Assembly (NCBI RefSeq): GCF_026151205.1
Contig: NC_087082.1
Location: 4,443,408 to 4,507,407, forward strand
DNA from: Bolinopsis microptera
Lineage: Eukaryota > Ctenophora > Tentaculata > Lobata > Bolinopsidae
DNA length: 64,000 nt
Direction of reading: 5' to 3'
Within the stretch, counting starts at the first letter, position 1; each line of letters starts with the position of its first letter. The notes beneath the pieces were generated by a model. It searched no databases. It was not told where the DNA came from and worked only from the letters and a program-made list of their open reading frames with translations. Below are positions 11,684 through 23,799 of this stretch, piece by piece. Position numbers and translations under genes: made by a program.

Positions 11684-12677
11684 AATATAGTTCCCAATCA
11701 GCGTGGCTTTCTCCAAACGAGTTTTTCTTAGAACGTACTTTCTTTAGCTGGAAGAAATACATTGGTGGTAACGGCTCATACAAATTTTATTACCAACCGC
11801 TGCCATAGCGACATAGTAATTATGGCTGTTCTTAGTCATCACGAGCAACATCATTACTTTCCTGGCTATAATCTGTCGTTTAACAACTACACCTGCCCTC
11901 GTTTATAGTATAGACATTGCTGCTTTTTATTTACTTATCATTTGCTTATATTATAATTTATAAGAGGTTATTATAAGTTGTGAAGGGTTAGGTAGTGGAG
12001 GACTAAATTATGTTAGATGTGACCATATTTTGTCTTATTATTTTGGGTCATCGATCAGCAAGTCGAATACCAGTACCACCTGCTTGCCAGGGTCTCAGTC
12101 AAGATGACTCAGTAGTAGATTCAGCTGTGAGCAGCTCTTGCATTCAAATTTTCAGTTTATCAATAATCATTAATCATGAAACATCGTCGAACCAAGAAAT
12201 GAACAATATCAAGAAAAAACAATATCTTTTCTCAGTAGCATTAAAGAGTCTAGATTAAAATTCATCTCATTCTGTCCAAAATGGTCCCTGACAATAATAG
12301 TTGTGATGGTCTTCATGTTCAATGGCGCCGGTTTTAAACAAAAATTCTCGCCAAATCAAGCAGGTTCAGATTTCTTTCAACTTCAAGACCTTTATAAAAA
12401 CCCATTCCAAATCAGTTTTTGGCAACGACCTTGATAAATACGAGTCTCCTAGCTTATAATATATTACACTTATATTACAGTTGTATGAACATTTCAAAAC
12501 AACTATTAAAACTATTTACGACTAAATATTTCCTGGCGACGACCACGGTCGTGATAGTCGTTTTCCGAAAAAATGTTTAATGATTTAAGTTGTGAGAAAT
12601 TCAGGAAGCATCCCTGATCAAACTTAAATGTTTCTTCAACTCCGGTTGTTGTCCAATATCTGAGTTCTGCAGTGTCA

Positions 12678-13673
12678 TCACTGTTGGCCTATCACATTCT
12701 TTTTAACTCGCTTCGAAACAAAGTTCCTTATTTGCTGACAAAGACAGATTCTTATGAGAGGATTCAATGCAGACAGAAAAATAGACATCCCAAATGCACC
12801 GAGTACGGTTATAAAAGGAGCTTGGAACCTATAATATAAGTAGGTCACCCGAATGGCGATCATAACAGCATTTCCGATATTCATGATGAGAACAGCCTGA
12901 GAACTCTTGCGGAGTGTCACAGTTGATTCCTCGTTGCTGGTTCGCCCTTTCTTCTTCATCAGACAGTTAACCGTGAGTAGAGAACTTAGTACTCCTGCTG
13001 CTCCCAACGTGCAACTTATAACAATGAGGATGGTGAATATAAGAACAGCGTCTCCTGGTTTACCTTTAAAAGCTGTACCCTGCAATTGTAAGAAATAGTA
13101 ACTCAAGTAAGAAGTGCTTTTTCCCGGTATTCCAACGGTCACTAAATAATATATCAGCATGACACCTACGATAGAGACAGTAATGATCATCATGACAACT
13201 TTACCAGACAGCTTATAGAAGGGAAATTTAACATTGATGAACCTGCAAATGGAGATGAACGTCGTAAGGATTAGCGAGGAGAACACAATGACCCTGAATA
13301 TCACAGTTTCTACTTGCTCTGCCACAGTGCTAGCACGAAAAAGTGGGTACACTTCTGGGGACAGAAAGTGGTATCCGATCTGTAGTGGTCGGTAGATGTT
13401 GGTCAGGAAGTCTGAAATGGCCAACAGCATGAAGAGAATCTTGGTAGTTTTGAGCCTTCCATCTTGGTGATAGTTGAAGAGGAAGGTAAGGGGGTTCAGT
13501 ACTGTAGAAATCAAGAATGCAAGGATCATTGTGATACCAAGAAAATAGTCACCAGCAGAGTCAGCATCTGATGGTTCATTGCCAAAGTTCATGAAATTCG
13601 GTATAAGTCCTTCCAGTTCTGTTACATTGAGGTCTCCATCAATAATCGATATGTTAGCTTTCCTCAGGATCAT
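12678..13673 (-). CDS. orphan class A (rhodopsin-like) GPCR, array copy 5
   Basis: 331-residue intronless receptor. It is almost identical to copy 4, differing mainly at the start of TM1 (GNEPSDADSAGDYFL instead of GDEPSDADSAGDYLL). It keeps the same N60-P61, LAISD, CRF and NPLIR motifs and the same two N-terminal sequons. Its coding region lies exactly 1990 bp from that of copy 4, and the spacers match base for base over long stretches, so these are products of a very recent tandem duplication. ATG chosen as in copy 4. Signalling partner and ligand unknown; the altered DRY and NPxxY motifs may affect G-protein coupling. Confidence 0.85.
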   Translation of the reverse strand: MILRKANISIIDGDLNVTELEGLIPNFMNFGNEPSDADSAGDYFLGITMILAFLISTVLNPLTFLFNYHQDGRLKTTKILFMLLAISDFLTNIYRPLQIGYHFLSPEVYPLFRASTVAEQVETVIFRVIVFSSLILTTFISICRFINVKFPFYKLSGKVVMMIITVSIVGVMLIYYLVTVGIPGKSTSYLSYYFLQLQGTAFKGKPGDAVLIFTILIVISCTLGAAGVLSSLLTVNCLMKKKGRTSNEESTVTLRKSSQAVLIMNIGNAVMIAIRVTYLYYRFQAPFITVLGAFGMSIFLSALNPLIRICLCQQIRNFVSKRVKKNVIGQQ

Positions 13674-14375
13674 AATATAGTTCCCAATCAGCGTGGCTTT
13701 CTCCAAACGAGTTTTTCTTAGAACGTACTTTCTTTAGCTGGAAGAAATACATTGGTGGTAACGGCTCATACAAATTTTATTACCAACCGCTGCCATAGCG
13801 ACATAGTAATTATGGCTGTTCTTAGTCATCACGAGCAACATCATTACTTTCCTGGCTATAATCTGTCGTTTAACAACTACACCTGCCCTCGTTTATAGTA
13901 TAGACATTGCTGCTTTTTATTTACTTATCATTTGCTTATATTATAATTTATAAGAGGTTATTATAAGTTGTGAAGGGTTAGGAGGACTAAATTATGTTAG
14001 ATGTGACCATTTTTTGTCTTATTATTTTGGGTCATCGATCAGCAAGTCGAATACCAGTACCACCTGCTTGCCAGGGTCTTAGTCAAGAAGTCTCAGTGGT
14101 AGATTCAGCTGTGATCAGCTCTTGCATTCAAATTTTCAGTCAATCAATAATCATTAATCATGAAACATCGTCGAACCAAGAAATGAACAATATCAAGAAA
14201 AAACAATATCTTTTCTCAGTAGCATTAAAGAGTCTAGATTTAAAATTCATATCATTCTGTCCAAAATGGTCCCTGACAATTATAGTTGTGATGGTCTTCA
14301 AGTTCAATGGCGCCGGTTTTAAACAAAAATTCTCGCCAAATGTGACCTACCTATGTGATCTATGTTGAGTTTTCG

Positions 14376-14982
14376 TCAAGACTTGACGGGGCCATCACAT
14401 CTTCTGACCACCCCATAGCGAAGTAGAGTCTCGCTCGTTGCACCAGCACAGCAGAGAGTTCGTATTGGAGGAGTATATCCCCTGATCGGCGGCTTATCAG
14501 GGAGAGACAGCATGAACTTTGTGAGCTTATCTTTGAAGTGCTCTAGATCTTGAATGACATTCAGATGGTAGGGGATTGCATTCCACAATTTAGGTCCCTG
14601 GACTGCAATGATTTGTCAAACAAGGTGAGGTTTGCTGTTGAACTGGTTCTACGTTTTGATGGAATTACTGCAAGGTTTCCAAGCCTTGGGGCGTGAAACA
14701 AATAGAACGTTCAGATCATTGCTGGTCTTTCCGTGGAGGATTTTCCACATATGGAGAATGATGAATCGCTCCCCGCCTTCGTTGAAGAGACATCAGAGAT
14801 AGATAGACCAGGCGATCCCAGTAGTGGAGATCGCGCATTCCTGATATTCTGGCGGTGAATGCTTTCTGTACACTCTCCAGTTCTTGGATATCGCTGATTT
14901 TTGAGGGATGCCATAATGGACAGCAATAATCAAGCAGGTTCAGATTTCTTTCAACTTCAAGACCTTTATAAAAACCCATTCC
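14376..14982 (-). mobile_element. LINE fragment, second array copy, frameshifted
   Basis: Same RT C-terminal fragment as at 8.0-8.6 kb, in the same position of the array unit, but interrupted by indels: a missing base pair near 14607, an extra G near 14692 and a changed stretch near 14773. It therefore reads as separate 5' (to 14979) and 3' (to 14376) pieces. It lies between GPCR copies 5 and 6. It was duplicated as part of the array and then decayed. Confidence 0.85.
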
Positions 14983-15252
14983 AAATCAGTTTTTTGGCAA
15001 CGACCTTGACAAATACGAGTCTCCTAGCTTATAATATATTACACTTATATTAGAGTTAAATGAACATTTCAAAACAATTATAAAAACTATTTACGACTAA
15101 ATATTCCCTGGCGACGACCACGGTCGTGATAGTCGTTTTCCGAAAAAATGTTTAATGATTTAAGTTGTGAGAAATTCAGGAAGCATCCCTGATCAAACTT
15201 AAATGTTTCTTCAACTCCGGTTGTTGTCCAATATCTGAGGTCTGCAGTGTCA

Positions 15253-16244
15253 TCACTGTTGGCCTATCACATTCTTTTTAACTCGCTTCGGAAACAAAGT
15301 TCCTTATTTGCTGACAAAGACAGATTCTTATGAGAGGATTCAATGCAGACAGAAAAATTGACATCCCAAATGCACCGAGCACGGTTATAAAGGAGCTTGG
15401 AACCTATGATATAAGTAGGTCACCCGAATGGCGATCATAAACAGCATTTCCGATATTCATGATGAGAACAGCCTGAGAACTCTTGCGGAGTGTCACAGTT
15501 GATTCCTCGTTGCTGGTTCGCCCTTTCTTCTTCATCAGACAGTTAACTGTGAGTAGAGAACTCAGTACTCCTGCTGCTCCCAACGTGCAATTTATTACAA
15601 TGAGGATGGTGAATATAATAAGATAAGCGTTTCCTGGTTCACCTATAACAGCTGTACTCTGTAAATCTAAGAAGAAGTAAGAAGTGCTTTTTCCCGGTAT
15701 TCCAACGGTCACTGAATAGTATATCAGCATGACACCTACGATAGAGACAGCAATGATCATCATGACAACTTTACCAGACAGCTTGTAGAAGGGAAATTTA
15801 ACATTGATGAACCTGCATATGGAGATGAACGTCGTAAGGATCAGCGAGGAGAACACTATGAACCTGCATATTACCGTTTCTACTTGCTCTGCCACGGGTG
15901 CTAGCACGAACAAGTGGGTACACTTCTGGGAACAGAAAGCGGTATCCAATCTGTAGTGGTCGGTAGATGTTGGTCAGGAAGTCTGAGATGGCCAACAGCA
16001 TGAAGAGAATCTTGGTAGTTTTGAGCCTTCCATCTTGGTGATAGTTGAAGAGGAAGGTAAGGGGGTTCAGTACTGTAGAAATCAAGAATGCAAGGATCAT
16101 TGTGATACCAAGAAAATAGTCACCAGCACAGTCAGCATCTGATGGTTCATCACCAAAGTTCATGAAATTCGGTATAAGTCCTACCAGTTCTGTTATATTG
16201 AGGTATCCATCAATAATCGATATGTTAGCTTTCCTCAGGATCAT
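15253..16244 (-). pseudogene. GPCR array copy 6, frameshifted
   Basis: Full-length homologue of the array GPCRs, broken by an extra G near 15896 (TM3 region), an extra A near 15440, a missing A near 15390 and an extra G near 15289. The N-terminal half through TM2 and the TM4 to TM6 part are readable in two frames. A unique base change (TAA to TAT) removes the upstream stop found in other copies, so the frame is open back to an ATG at 16340 or beyond. That would add a hydrophilic leader but does not rescue the downstream frame. Confidence 0.8.
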
Positions 16245-17242
16245 AATATAGTTCCCAATCAGCGTGGCTTTCTCCAAACGAGTTTTTCTTAGAACGTACT
16301 TTCTATAGCTGGAAGAAATACATTGGTGGTAACGGCTCATACAAATTTTATTACCAACTCGGTGCCATAACGACACCGGACACAGTAATTATGGCTGTTC
16401 TTAGTCATCACGAGCAAGATCATTACTTTCCTGCGATAATCTGTCGTTTAACAACTACACCTGCCTCGTTTATAGTATAGTCATTGCTGCTTTTTATTTA
16501 CTTATCAATTTCTTATATTATAATTTATAAGAGGTTATTATAAGTTGTGAAGGGTTAGGAGGACTAAATTATGTTAGATGTGACCATTTTTGTCTTATTA
16601 TTTTGGGTCATCGATCAGCAAGTCGAATACCAGTACCACCTGCTTGCCAGGGTCTCAGTCAAGATGACTCAGTGGTAGATTCAGCTGTGAGCAGCTCTTG
16701 CATTCAAATTTTCAGTTTATTCAATAATCATTAATCATGAAACATCGTCGAACCAAGAAATGAACAATATCAAGAAAAAAACAATATCTTTTCTCAGTAG
16801 CATTAAAGAGTCTAGATTAAAATTCATCTCATTCTGTCCAAAAATGGTCCCTGACAATAATAGTTGTGATGGTCTTCATGTTCAATGGCGCCGGTTTTAA
16901 ACAAAAATTCTCGCCAAATCAAGCAGGTTCAGATTTCTTTCAACTTCAAGACCTTTATAAAAACCCATTCCAAATCAGTTTTTGGCAACGACCTTGACAA
17001 AATACGAGTCTCCTAGCTTATAATATATTACACTTATATTACAGTTGTATGAACATTTCAAAACAACTATTAAAACTATTTACGACTAAATATTTCCTGG
17101 CGACGACCACGGTCGTGATAGTCGTTTTCCGAAAAAAATGTTTAATGATTTAAGTTGTGAGAAATTCAGGAAGCATCCCTGATCAAACTTAAATGTTTCT
17201 TCAACTCCGGTTGTTGTCCAATATCTGAGGTCTGCAGTGTCA

Positions 17243-18237
17243 TCACTGTTGGCCTATCACATCTTTTAACTCGCTTCGAAACAAAGTTCCTTATTTGCTG
17301 ACAAAGACAGATTCTTATGAGAGGATTCAATGCAGACAGAAAAATAGACATCCCAAATGCACCGAGTACGGTTATAAAAGGAGCTTGGAACCTATAATAT
17401 AAGTAGGTCACCCGAATGGCGATCATAACAGCATTTCCGATATTCATGATGAGAACAGCCTGAGAGCTCTTGCGGAGTGTCACAGTTGATTCCTCGTTGC
17501 TGGTTCGCCCTTTCTTCTTCATCAGACAGTTAACTGTGAGTAGAGAACTTAGTACTCCTGCTGCTCCCAACGTGCAACTTATAACAATGAGGATGGTGAA
17601 TATAAGAACAGCGTCTCCTGGTTTACCTTTAAAAGCTGTACCCTGCAATTGTAAGAAATAGTAACTCAAGTAAGAAGTGCTTTTTCCCGGTATTCCAACG
17701 GTCACTAAATAATATATCAGCATGACACCTACGATAGAGACAGTAATGATCATCATGACAACTTTACCAGACAGCTTATAGAAGGGAAATTTAACATTGA
17801 TGAACCTGCAAATGGAGATGAAACGTCGTAAGGATTAGCGAGGAGAACACAATGACCCTGAATATCACAGTTTCTACTTGCTCTGCCACAGTGCTAGCAC
17901 GAAAAAGTGGGTACACTTCTGGGGACAGAAAGTGGTATCCGATCTGTAGTGGTCGGTAGATGTTGGTCAGGAAGTCTGAAATGGCCAACAGCATGAAGAG
18001 AACTCTGGTAGTTTTGAGCCTTCCATCTTGGTGATAGTTGTAGAGGAAGGTAAGGGGGTTCAGTACTGTAGAAATCAAGAATGCGAGGATCATTGTGATA
18101 CCAAGAAGATAGTCTCCAGCAGAGTCAGCATCTGATGGTTCATTGCCAAAGTCCCGGAAGTTTGGCATAATTACTTCGAATTCTGTAACATTGAAGTCTC
18201 CATCAATGATCGATATGTTAGCTTTTCTCAGGATCAT
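17243..18237 (-). pseudogene. GPCR array copy 7, frameshifted
   Basis: Two frames cover it. TM1 to TM3 reads from the ATG at 18237 with a distinct N-terminus (VIMPNFRDFGNEP, shared in part with copy 10). TM4 to TM7 reads in another frame after an extra A near 17822. A further base loss near 17262 changes the last residues after KRVK. The 5' flank beyond 18240 is unlike that of copies 1-6 and matches that of copy 10, showing that copies 7 and 10 start the two segmental-duplication blocks. If the single A is a sequencing error the gene would be nearly intact. Confidence 0.75.
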
Positions 18238-18239
18238 AA

Positions 18240-19855
18240 TGTAGTTACCAATATGCGTGACAGTCTAAAAATTATATTTTGCCTACAGAACAACTTTTTT
18301 AGCTGCAATAAACTGAAATAGAGTCACATCAGCTTTCAAAGTTTTTTGATTCGCTACCGAATCAAAAATAGGGATTAAGAGTGTTTTTACCGATTACAAT
18401 CATCATTATTACTTTTAAAACCAAAGCCAGTCGTTGACATAAAACAGCTGGTACACTATTTTCCCTATTTTAAGTTATAAACGGTTAAATAGTGAAGGAG
18501 GACTAATGTTGCATTATAAAATTAAAGATTTTACCGTCTTTTAAAAATCTATTTAGGGTCATCCATCAAATGTCACCTGGTTGCAGGTAGCTTCGAAAAA
18601 GTGATAATTATGAAACTCGTTAGTTGCTACACATGACCAAAGTTTTAACCACCATCCGCTACCGAATCAAAAATAGGGCCAGGGACTAAGAATTTTTTTA
18701 CCGATTACAATCATCATTATTACTTTCAGAACCAAGACCAGTCGTTGACATAAAACAGCTGGCACACTCCTTGATAACTGGTTTTTAAAACTTAAATTAG
18801 TAGTTATATAAAGTAAAATAGTGAAGGAGGAGGACTAATGTTACATGATTAGATAGTTAGATGTGACCGTCTTTTTAAAATCTATTTTGGGTTATCTATC
18901 CCCAATACCACCTGGTTGCAGGTAGCTTCGAAAAGTGATAATTATGAAATTCGCTAGTTGCTACAACATGACCAAGGTAATCGATCGACAAAACACCGCA
19001 ATTTTTTAAAGCGGAATCAATAATTTTATGAGATTGTAACCCAGAATTAAAATGAATAACCCCTTTCTCGAGGGTTAAACAGTAAGTTACTTTATCTGTG
19101 TCCTTTTATATAGAATGTCATTTAAACGTTGAGAGCAATTCAGGCAGCTAATTATTAATTAGCTAATTATATCGGTTAATGGTTGTCGTGTTTTGAAAAA
19201 GAATATGATTTACCTGTACCTCCCTTCCAATGTCTAGATCTGTAATAGTTACAACGTTCATACTTTACAATTGATTTACATTTCATTCGAAGAGGGCCTA
19301 TAGTTGAGTTTTGAAGAAATGAACAAAGTCCGGAAGTCAGGTTCGGATGTTGACTTTGGATAATTGGTAATCTGAAAATACAGTTCCTGTAAAGTACTGT
19401 ATCTGGAAATAATTAATTCAAAAATGCACTTATAAAATCATTATGTAAAATAACCAAGTAGAATAACCCGTAAACGATCAAAATTGAATTCCTATGATTT
19501 AATTTTTGGATAATTTTGAATACGCATGTAAGGTGTCCGGAATTCAACAATTCACTCTGATCTGTGTACTTCGTTATGTAAAACAAATTGAAACACACAT
19601 AACTTTCTTATTTTCAATGCAAGTTTTTGCGGATTTTCCATTAAATTTCTCAAAAATATGCCATTTTAAACCCTGTATGCCATTTTAAACCCTGTCACGT
19701 TGAAAATCATGCTGAAGTTTAAATTTTTCAAAATTACAAATATTTGCCCGAGAAACAATGGATGTTCAACGCTTTAATGTCAAGAAACTATTCATGTCCG
19801 TTGCCTAAAGATAAAAAGTTCCGAAACATTATTCCCCTCTGGATGTACTGTCCCT
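18240..19855. other. non-coding spacer between GPCR copy 7 and pentraxin gene 1
   Basis: Contains two diverged tandem copies of a block of roughly 350 bp (about 18330-18600 and 18660-18960; shared phrases such as ccgattacaatcatcattattac and cacctggttgcaggtagcttcg), then AT-rich sequence. Its counterpart at 26760-28020 has one copy of the block. No protein-coding exon recognised; short open frames here are not shared intact by the two duplicates. Confidence 0.6.
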
Positions 19856-20910
19856 CTAGTGGTGATTTCTGAGATGCCGGATGAGAGGGTCGTCTATTTT
19901 GTGGCCCAGAAATTCTTGGAGAACGTCGAATTGGTCCTCCATCTTCTTCAGAATCTCATCGTCCACAACCTGGAATACGAAAAGTAACGAAATTATGTCA
20001 TTGGTAATTAAACTTCACCTGTAATTTATAACGCAGTTTTATGTTTAAATGTTTTATCAAGTTGTTAAGTAGTACCTATACTGGCAGCTGAAAATTATCC
20101 ATCGAATTATAAATTTCAGTTCATGAGTTATCGTTGAGCTTCTTAGTATGGCACAATTTTACCATTTCTAACCTTATTGTAAAAGTCTGTGAAGTAGAGC
20201 ACATTCCAGTGATCTCCGGGGCATGTAATCGGCACTTCAGTGATCGTTCCGTGCCTCTCAGTAGCATAAAGGATGGTCTCCCACCGCAGGAAAGCATCTG
20301 CTATAAGAGAATCCTCAAAGTCAGAGCACATCCCCGAGGAGAACATCTCTCCTACTTCCCCAGCTTCCAGTTGCCTTTTGTAGACATTCAGCTTTAGGAG
20401 TTCACCTCCAAATGGATGGTTGTTGAATGAAGCCTCCATTGTTGCTGTCTTGTGGTACTGTCCTATAGCGATTGTTCCTCCCACAGTCAGTTTTACGTCA
20501 CCAGATTCTTCCTGTGCTATTGCCTCACCATCAAAATATAGTACCCTGGTCTTAGTTTCATGCCCATATGTAATGCAGACGTGGTGCCATTCGTCTGAAG
20601 GGACGGCCTGGCTGTTCTGTATATGATCCTGGTTCATGTAAGCCCAGCCGCTTATCTTGCCTGCAATTATGATCTCATGAATCCTGGAAGGTGCATTGTA
20701 CGTGAACCAGGCATCATGAACACTATCAGCTGTTTTCTTGTTGATCCATGAACATATCGAAATGGCTTCCTTTACCGGTTCCATGTCCAGTTGCAGCATC
20801 ATGTAGCTCTGGAGATCGTTGCCAAAGCTCAGAGCAGTGGCGGGACCGTGAGCCAAGGACTGCTCCACGGAGTAGGCCAGGATCAGGAGTGTTAGATAAA
20901 ACAGAAACAT
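19856..20910 (-). CDS. secreted pentraxin/LamG-domain protein, two exons (copy 1)
   Basis: Two exons, 20910-20173 and 19969-19856, joined at AAG|GTTAGA and an acceptor ending TTCCAG, phase 0, give 283 residues. Residues 1-20 are a signal peptide (MFLFYLTLLILAYSVEQSLA), so the product is secreted. The rest resembles a pentraxin/LamG jelly roll: WHHVCITYG at about 120-128, a short DGEAIAQEESG turn, GTIAIGQYHKTATMEASF and GELLKLNVYKRQLEAGEV, then C-terminal cysteines. Exon 2 adds a helical tail (VVDDEILKKMEDQFDVLQEF). Without splicing the frame ends five codons after the donor (VRNGKIVPY), a poorer model because exon 2 is conserved between the two copies. Pentraxin-like proteins are commonly lectins or pattern-recognition molecules; the ligand here is unknown. 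The gene sits inside the GPCR array. Confidence 0.8.
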
Positions 20911-20929
20911 TCGGGCAAAGTCGAGAAAA

Positions 20930-21800
20930 AATAATGTCGAGAATGAGATGGTCCTCTATTTTTGTATGGTTGTGGGGAGTTGGCTTGCCTCATTGGATGG
21001 GGACCTTTCGTGGCGGACTTTTTGTTAGTTATTGTCATGACAGCTTTATGATTGAACCTCGTTAGCTTCTAGGATAACTTGAATATAACAGCTGGTCAAC
21101 AAATTATCTAAGTTTGCCATTTATCCTTAATCCTATGCGGGCAGCAAAAATTAAGTTCATCTTCTATTAATTCAGCGGTAACTTATATAAATTTATAAAA
21201 AATATCGTTGTAAAAGACGCTCTGTTCCTCAGCTAAGAATTAAGATTGGAAACGTGTCTTGTTCACTTTTCACAAAACGTGATAATGCCATGTGACATGT
21301 TCCTTTGTCCTATCCTCATCGGATCTAGTCTCAATACTCATAATAATTATTTCTGATTTAACTTATCTATAATCTAGTATCTACTGGTATAGGCAGATGG
21401 TTTGAAGAGCATCATCACAAGTCTGTGCTCCACTATTATACAGTAATTTATATAACATTATTTATTATAATATTTATAATAATTTATAATAATTTATTTC
21501 GTATATTATTTAGTATGTATTTTTTATACAATTATTTTCCCTGATGCAGATCAAAATTCTTTATCTGAAAATAAATGCGAAAAAATGGCGAAATTCATGA
21601 CCGCAGACCGTTGCTACGTTGTGCTGAAGTCGCACTTTCATAAGTTCCCCTATCAATGTTCTTATTATAATTGCATCTTACAGTGTTTTCTTTTAAAAAG
21701 CGCAGGTTGATCTACATCCTTCCTATCATAGAATTATTAGAGAAAAACAAGGCTCCTTGACAAAATCGAAATTGTTTACTACTAAAAGAGACTGCAGTTT
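20930..21800. other. spacer upstream of pentraxin gene 1
   Basis: AT-rich sequence with no recognisable gene, nearly identical to 29140-30010. The degree of identity in non-coding DNA shows how recent the segmental duplication is. The pentraxin promoter and the 3' end of GPCR copy 8 must lie here. Many short TATTTATAATAA-like words occur around 21450-21510. Confidence 0.6.
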
Positions 21801-21812
21801 CATTGTTTTATG

Positions 21813-22799
21813 TCATTTCTGCTGGATGATTTTCTTTTTAACTCGCTTCAAAATGAAGTTTTTTATTCCCTGACTGAGACAAATCCTTATGAGAGGATTT
21901 AATGCAGACAGAATAACTGCCATCCCAAATGCACCGAGCACGTTAATCAAAGGAGCGTGGGACCCATAATATGAGTACGCCACCTGAATGGCAATCATAA
22001 CAGCATTTCCGATATTCATGATGAGAACAGCCTGAGAACTCTTGCGGAGTGTCACAATTGATTCCTCGTTGCTGGTTCGCCCTTTCTTGTTCATCAGACA
22101 GTTAACTGTGAGTAGAGAACTCAATACCCCTGCTACTCCAAGCATGCAAACTAATACATTGTGAATGATGAACGATGGATAGTCGTTTATCGGTCCTTCT
22201 GCAGCGGATGTCATCTGGCAAAGTAAGTAGAAATAAGAACTGTTTTTCCTCGGTATTCCCACGATCACGAAATAGTATATCAGCATGCAACATAGGATAG
22301 AGACAGTAATGACCATCATGACAACTTTACCAGACAACTTATAGAATGGAAATTTAACATTGATGAACCTGCAAATGGAGATGAACGTCGTAAGGATCAG
22401 CGAGGAGAACATGAAAAGTTTAAATATGAGAGCCTCTACTTGATCTGCTACGGTGCTAGCACGAACAAGTGGGTACACTTCTGGGGACAGAAAGCGGTAT
22501 CCAATCTGTAGTGGTCGGTAGATGTTGGTCAGGAAGTCTGAGATGGCCAACAGCATGAAGAGAACTCTGGTAGTTTTAAGCCTTCCATCTTGGTGATAGT
22601 TGAAGAGGAAGGTAAGGGGGTTCAGTACTGTAGAAATCAAGAATGCGAGGATCATTGTGATACCAAGAAAATAGTCACCAGCACAGTCAGCATCTGATGG
22701 TTCATCACCAAAGTCCATGAAGTTCGGTATAAGTCCTACCAGTTCTGTTATATTGAGGTCTCCGTCAATAATCGATATGTTAGCTTTCCTCAGGATCAT
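21813..22799 (-). CDS. orphan class A GPCR, array copy 8 (divergent subtype)
   Basis: Intact 328-residue intronless receptor. TM1 to TM3 follow the array consensus (NPLTFLFN, LAISD, ICRFINVKFPFYKL). The region from TM4 to ECL2 and TM5 differs strongly (VSILCCMLIYYFVIVGIPRK, then CQMTSAAEGPINDYPSF), and the C-terminus ends KKIIQQK instead of KKNVIGQQ. It shares these features with copy 11, so the two form a subtype located just upstream of each pentraxin gene. The variable part covers the extracellular half around ECL2, a usual ligand-contact region, which suggests different ligand preference (inference). ATG at 22799 chosen as in the other copies. Confidence 0.85.
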   Translation of the reverse strand: MILRKANISIIDGDLNITELVGLIPNFMDFGDEPSDADCAGDYFLGITMILAFLISTVLNPLTFLFNYHQDGRLKTTRVLFMLLAISDFLTNIYRPLQIGYRFLSPEVYPLVRASTVADQVEALIFKLFMFSSLILTTFISICRFINVKFPFYKLSGKVVMMVITVSILCCMLIYYFVIVGIPRKNSSYFYLLCQMTSAAEGPINDYPSFIIHNVLVCMLGVAGVLSSLLTVNCLMNKKGRTSNEESIVTLRKSSQAVLIMNIGNAVMIAIQVAYSYYGSHAPLINVLGAFGMAVILSALNPLIRICLSQGIKNFILKRVKKKIIQQK

Positions 22800-23799
22800 A
22801 ATGTAGTTCCCAATCAGCGTGGCTTTCTCCAAACGAGTTTTTCTTAGAACGTACTTTCTTAATTCTTTAGCTGGAAGAAATACATTGGTGGTAACGGCTC
22901 ATACAAATTTTATTACCAACCGCTGCCATAACGAGACAGTAATTATGGCTGTTCTTAGTCATCACGAGCAACATCATTACTTTCCGGGCTATAATCTGTC
23001 GTTTAACAACTACACCTGCCTTCGTTTATAGTATAGTCATTGCTGCTTTTTATTTACTTATCATTTGCTTATATTATAATTTATAAGAGGTTATTATAAG
23101 TTGTGAAGGGTTAGGTAGTGGAGGACTAAATTATGTTAGATGTGACCATATTTTGTCTTATTATTTTGGGTCATCGATCAGCAAGTCGAATACCAGTACC
23201 ACCTGCTTGCCAGGGTCTCAGTCAAGATGACTCAGTGGTAGATTCAGCTGTGAGCAGCTCTTGCATTCAAATTTTCAGTTAATCAATAATCATTAATCAT
23301 GAAACATCGTCGAACCAAGAAATGAACAATATCAAGAAAAAATAATATATTTTCTCAGCAGCAATAAAGAGTCTAGATTAAAATTCATATCATTCTGTCC
23401 AAAATGGTCCCTGACAATAATAGTTGTGATGGTCTTCAAGTTCAATGGCGCCGGTTTTAAACAAAAATTGTCGCCAAATCAAGCAGGTTAGATTTCTTTC
23501 AACTTCAAGACCTTTATAAAAACCCATTCCAAATCAGTTTTTGGCAACGACCTTGACAAATACGAGTCTCCTAGCTTATAATATATTACACTTATATTAG
23601 AGTTAAATGAACATTTCAAAACAACTATAAAAACTATTTACGACTAAATATTCCCTGGCGACGACCACGGTCGTAATAGTCGTTTTCCGAAAAAATGTTT
23701 AATGATTTAAGTTGTGAGAAATTCAGGAAGCATCCCTGATCAAACTTAAATGTTTCTTCAACTCCGGTTGTTGTCCAATATCTGAGGTCTGCAGTGTCA

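Noticed and set aside
20420-21065. Plus-strand frames of 68 and 105 codons opposite the pentraxin gene, repeated at 28.6-29.3 kb
   Set aside because: They lie antisense to a well-supported coding exon and its 5' flank, have no recognisable features, and are conserved only because the segment was recently duplicated.
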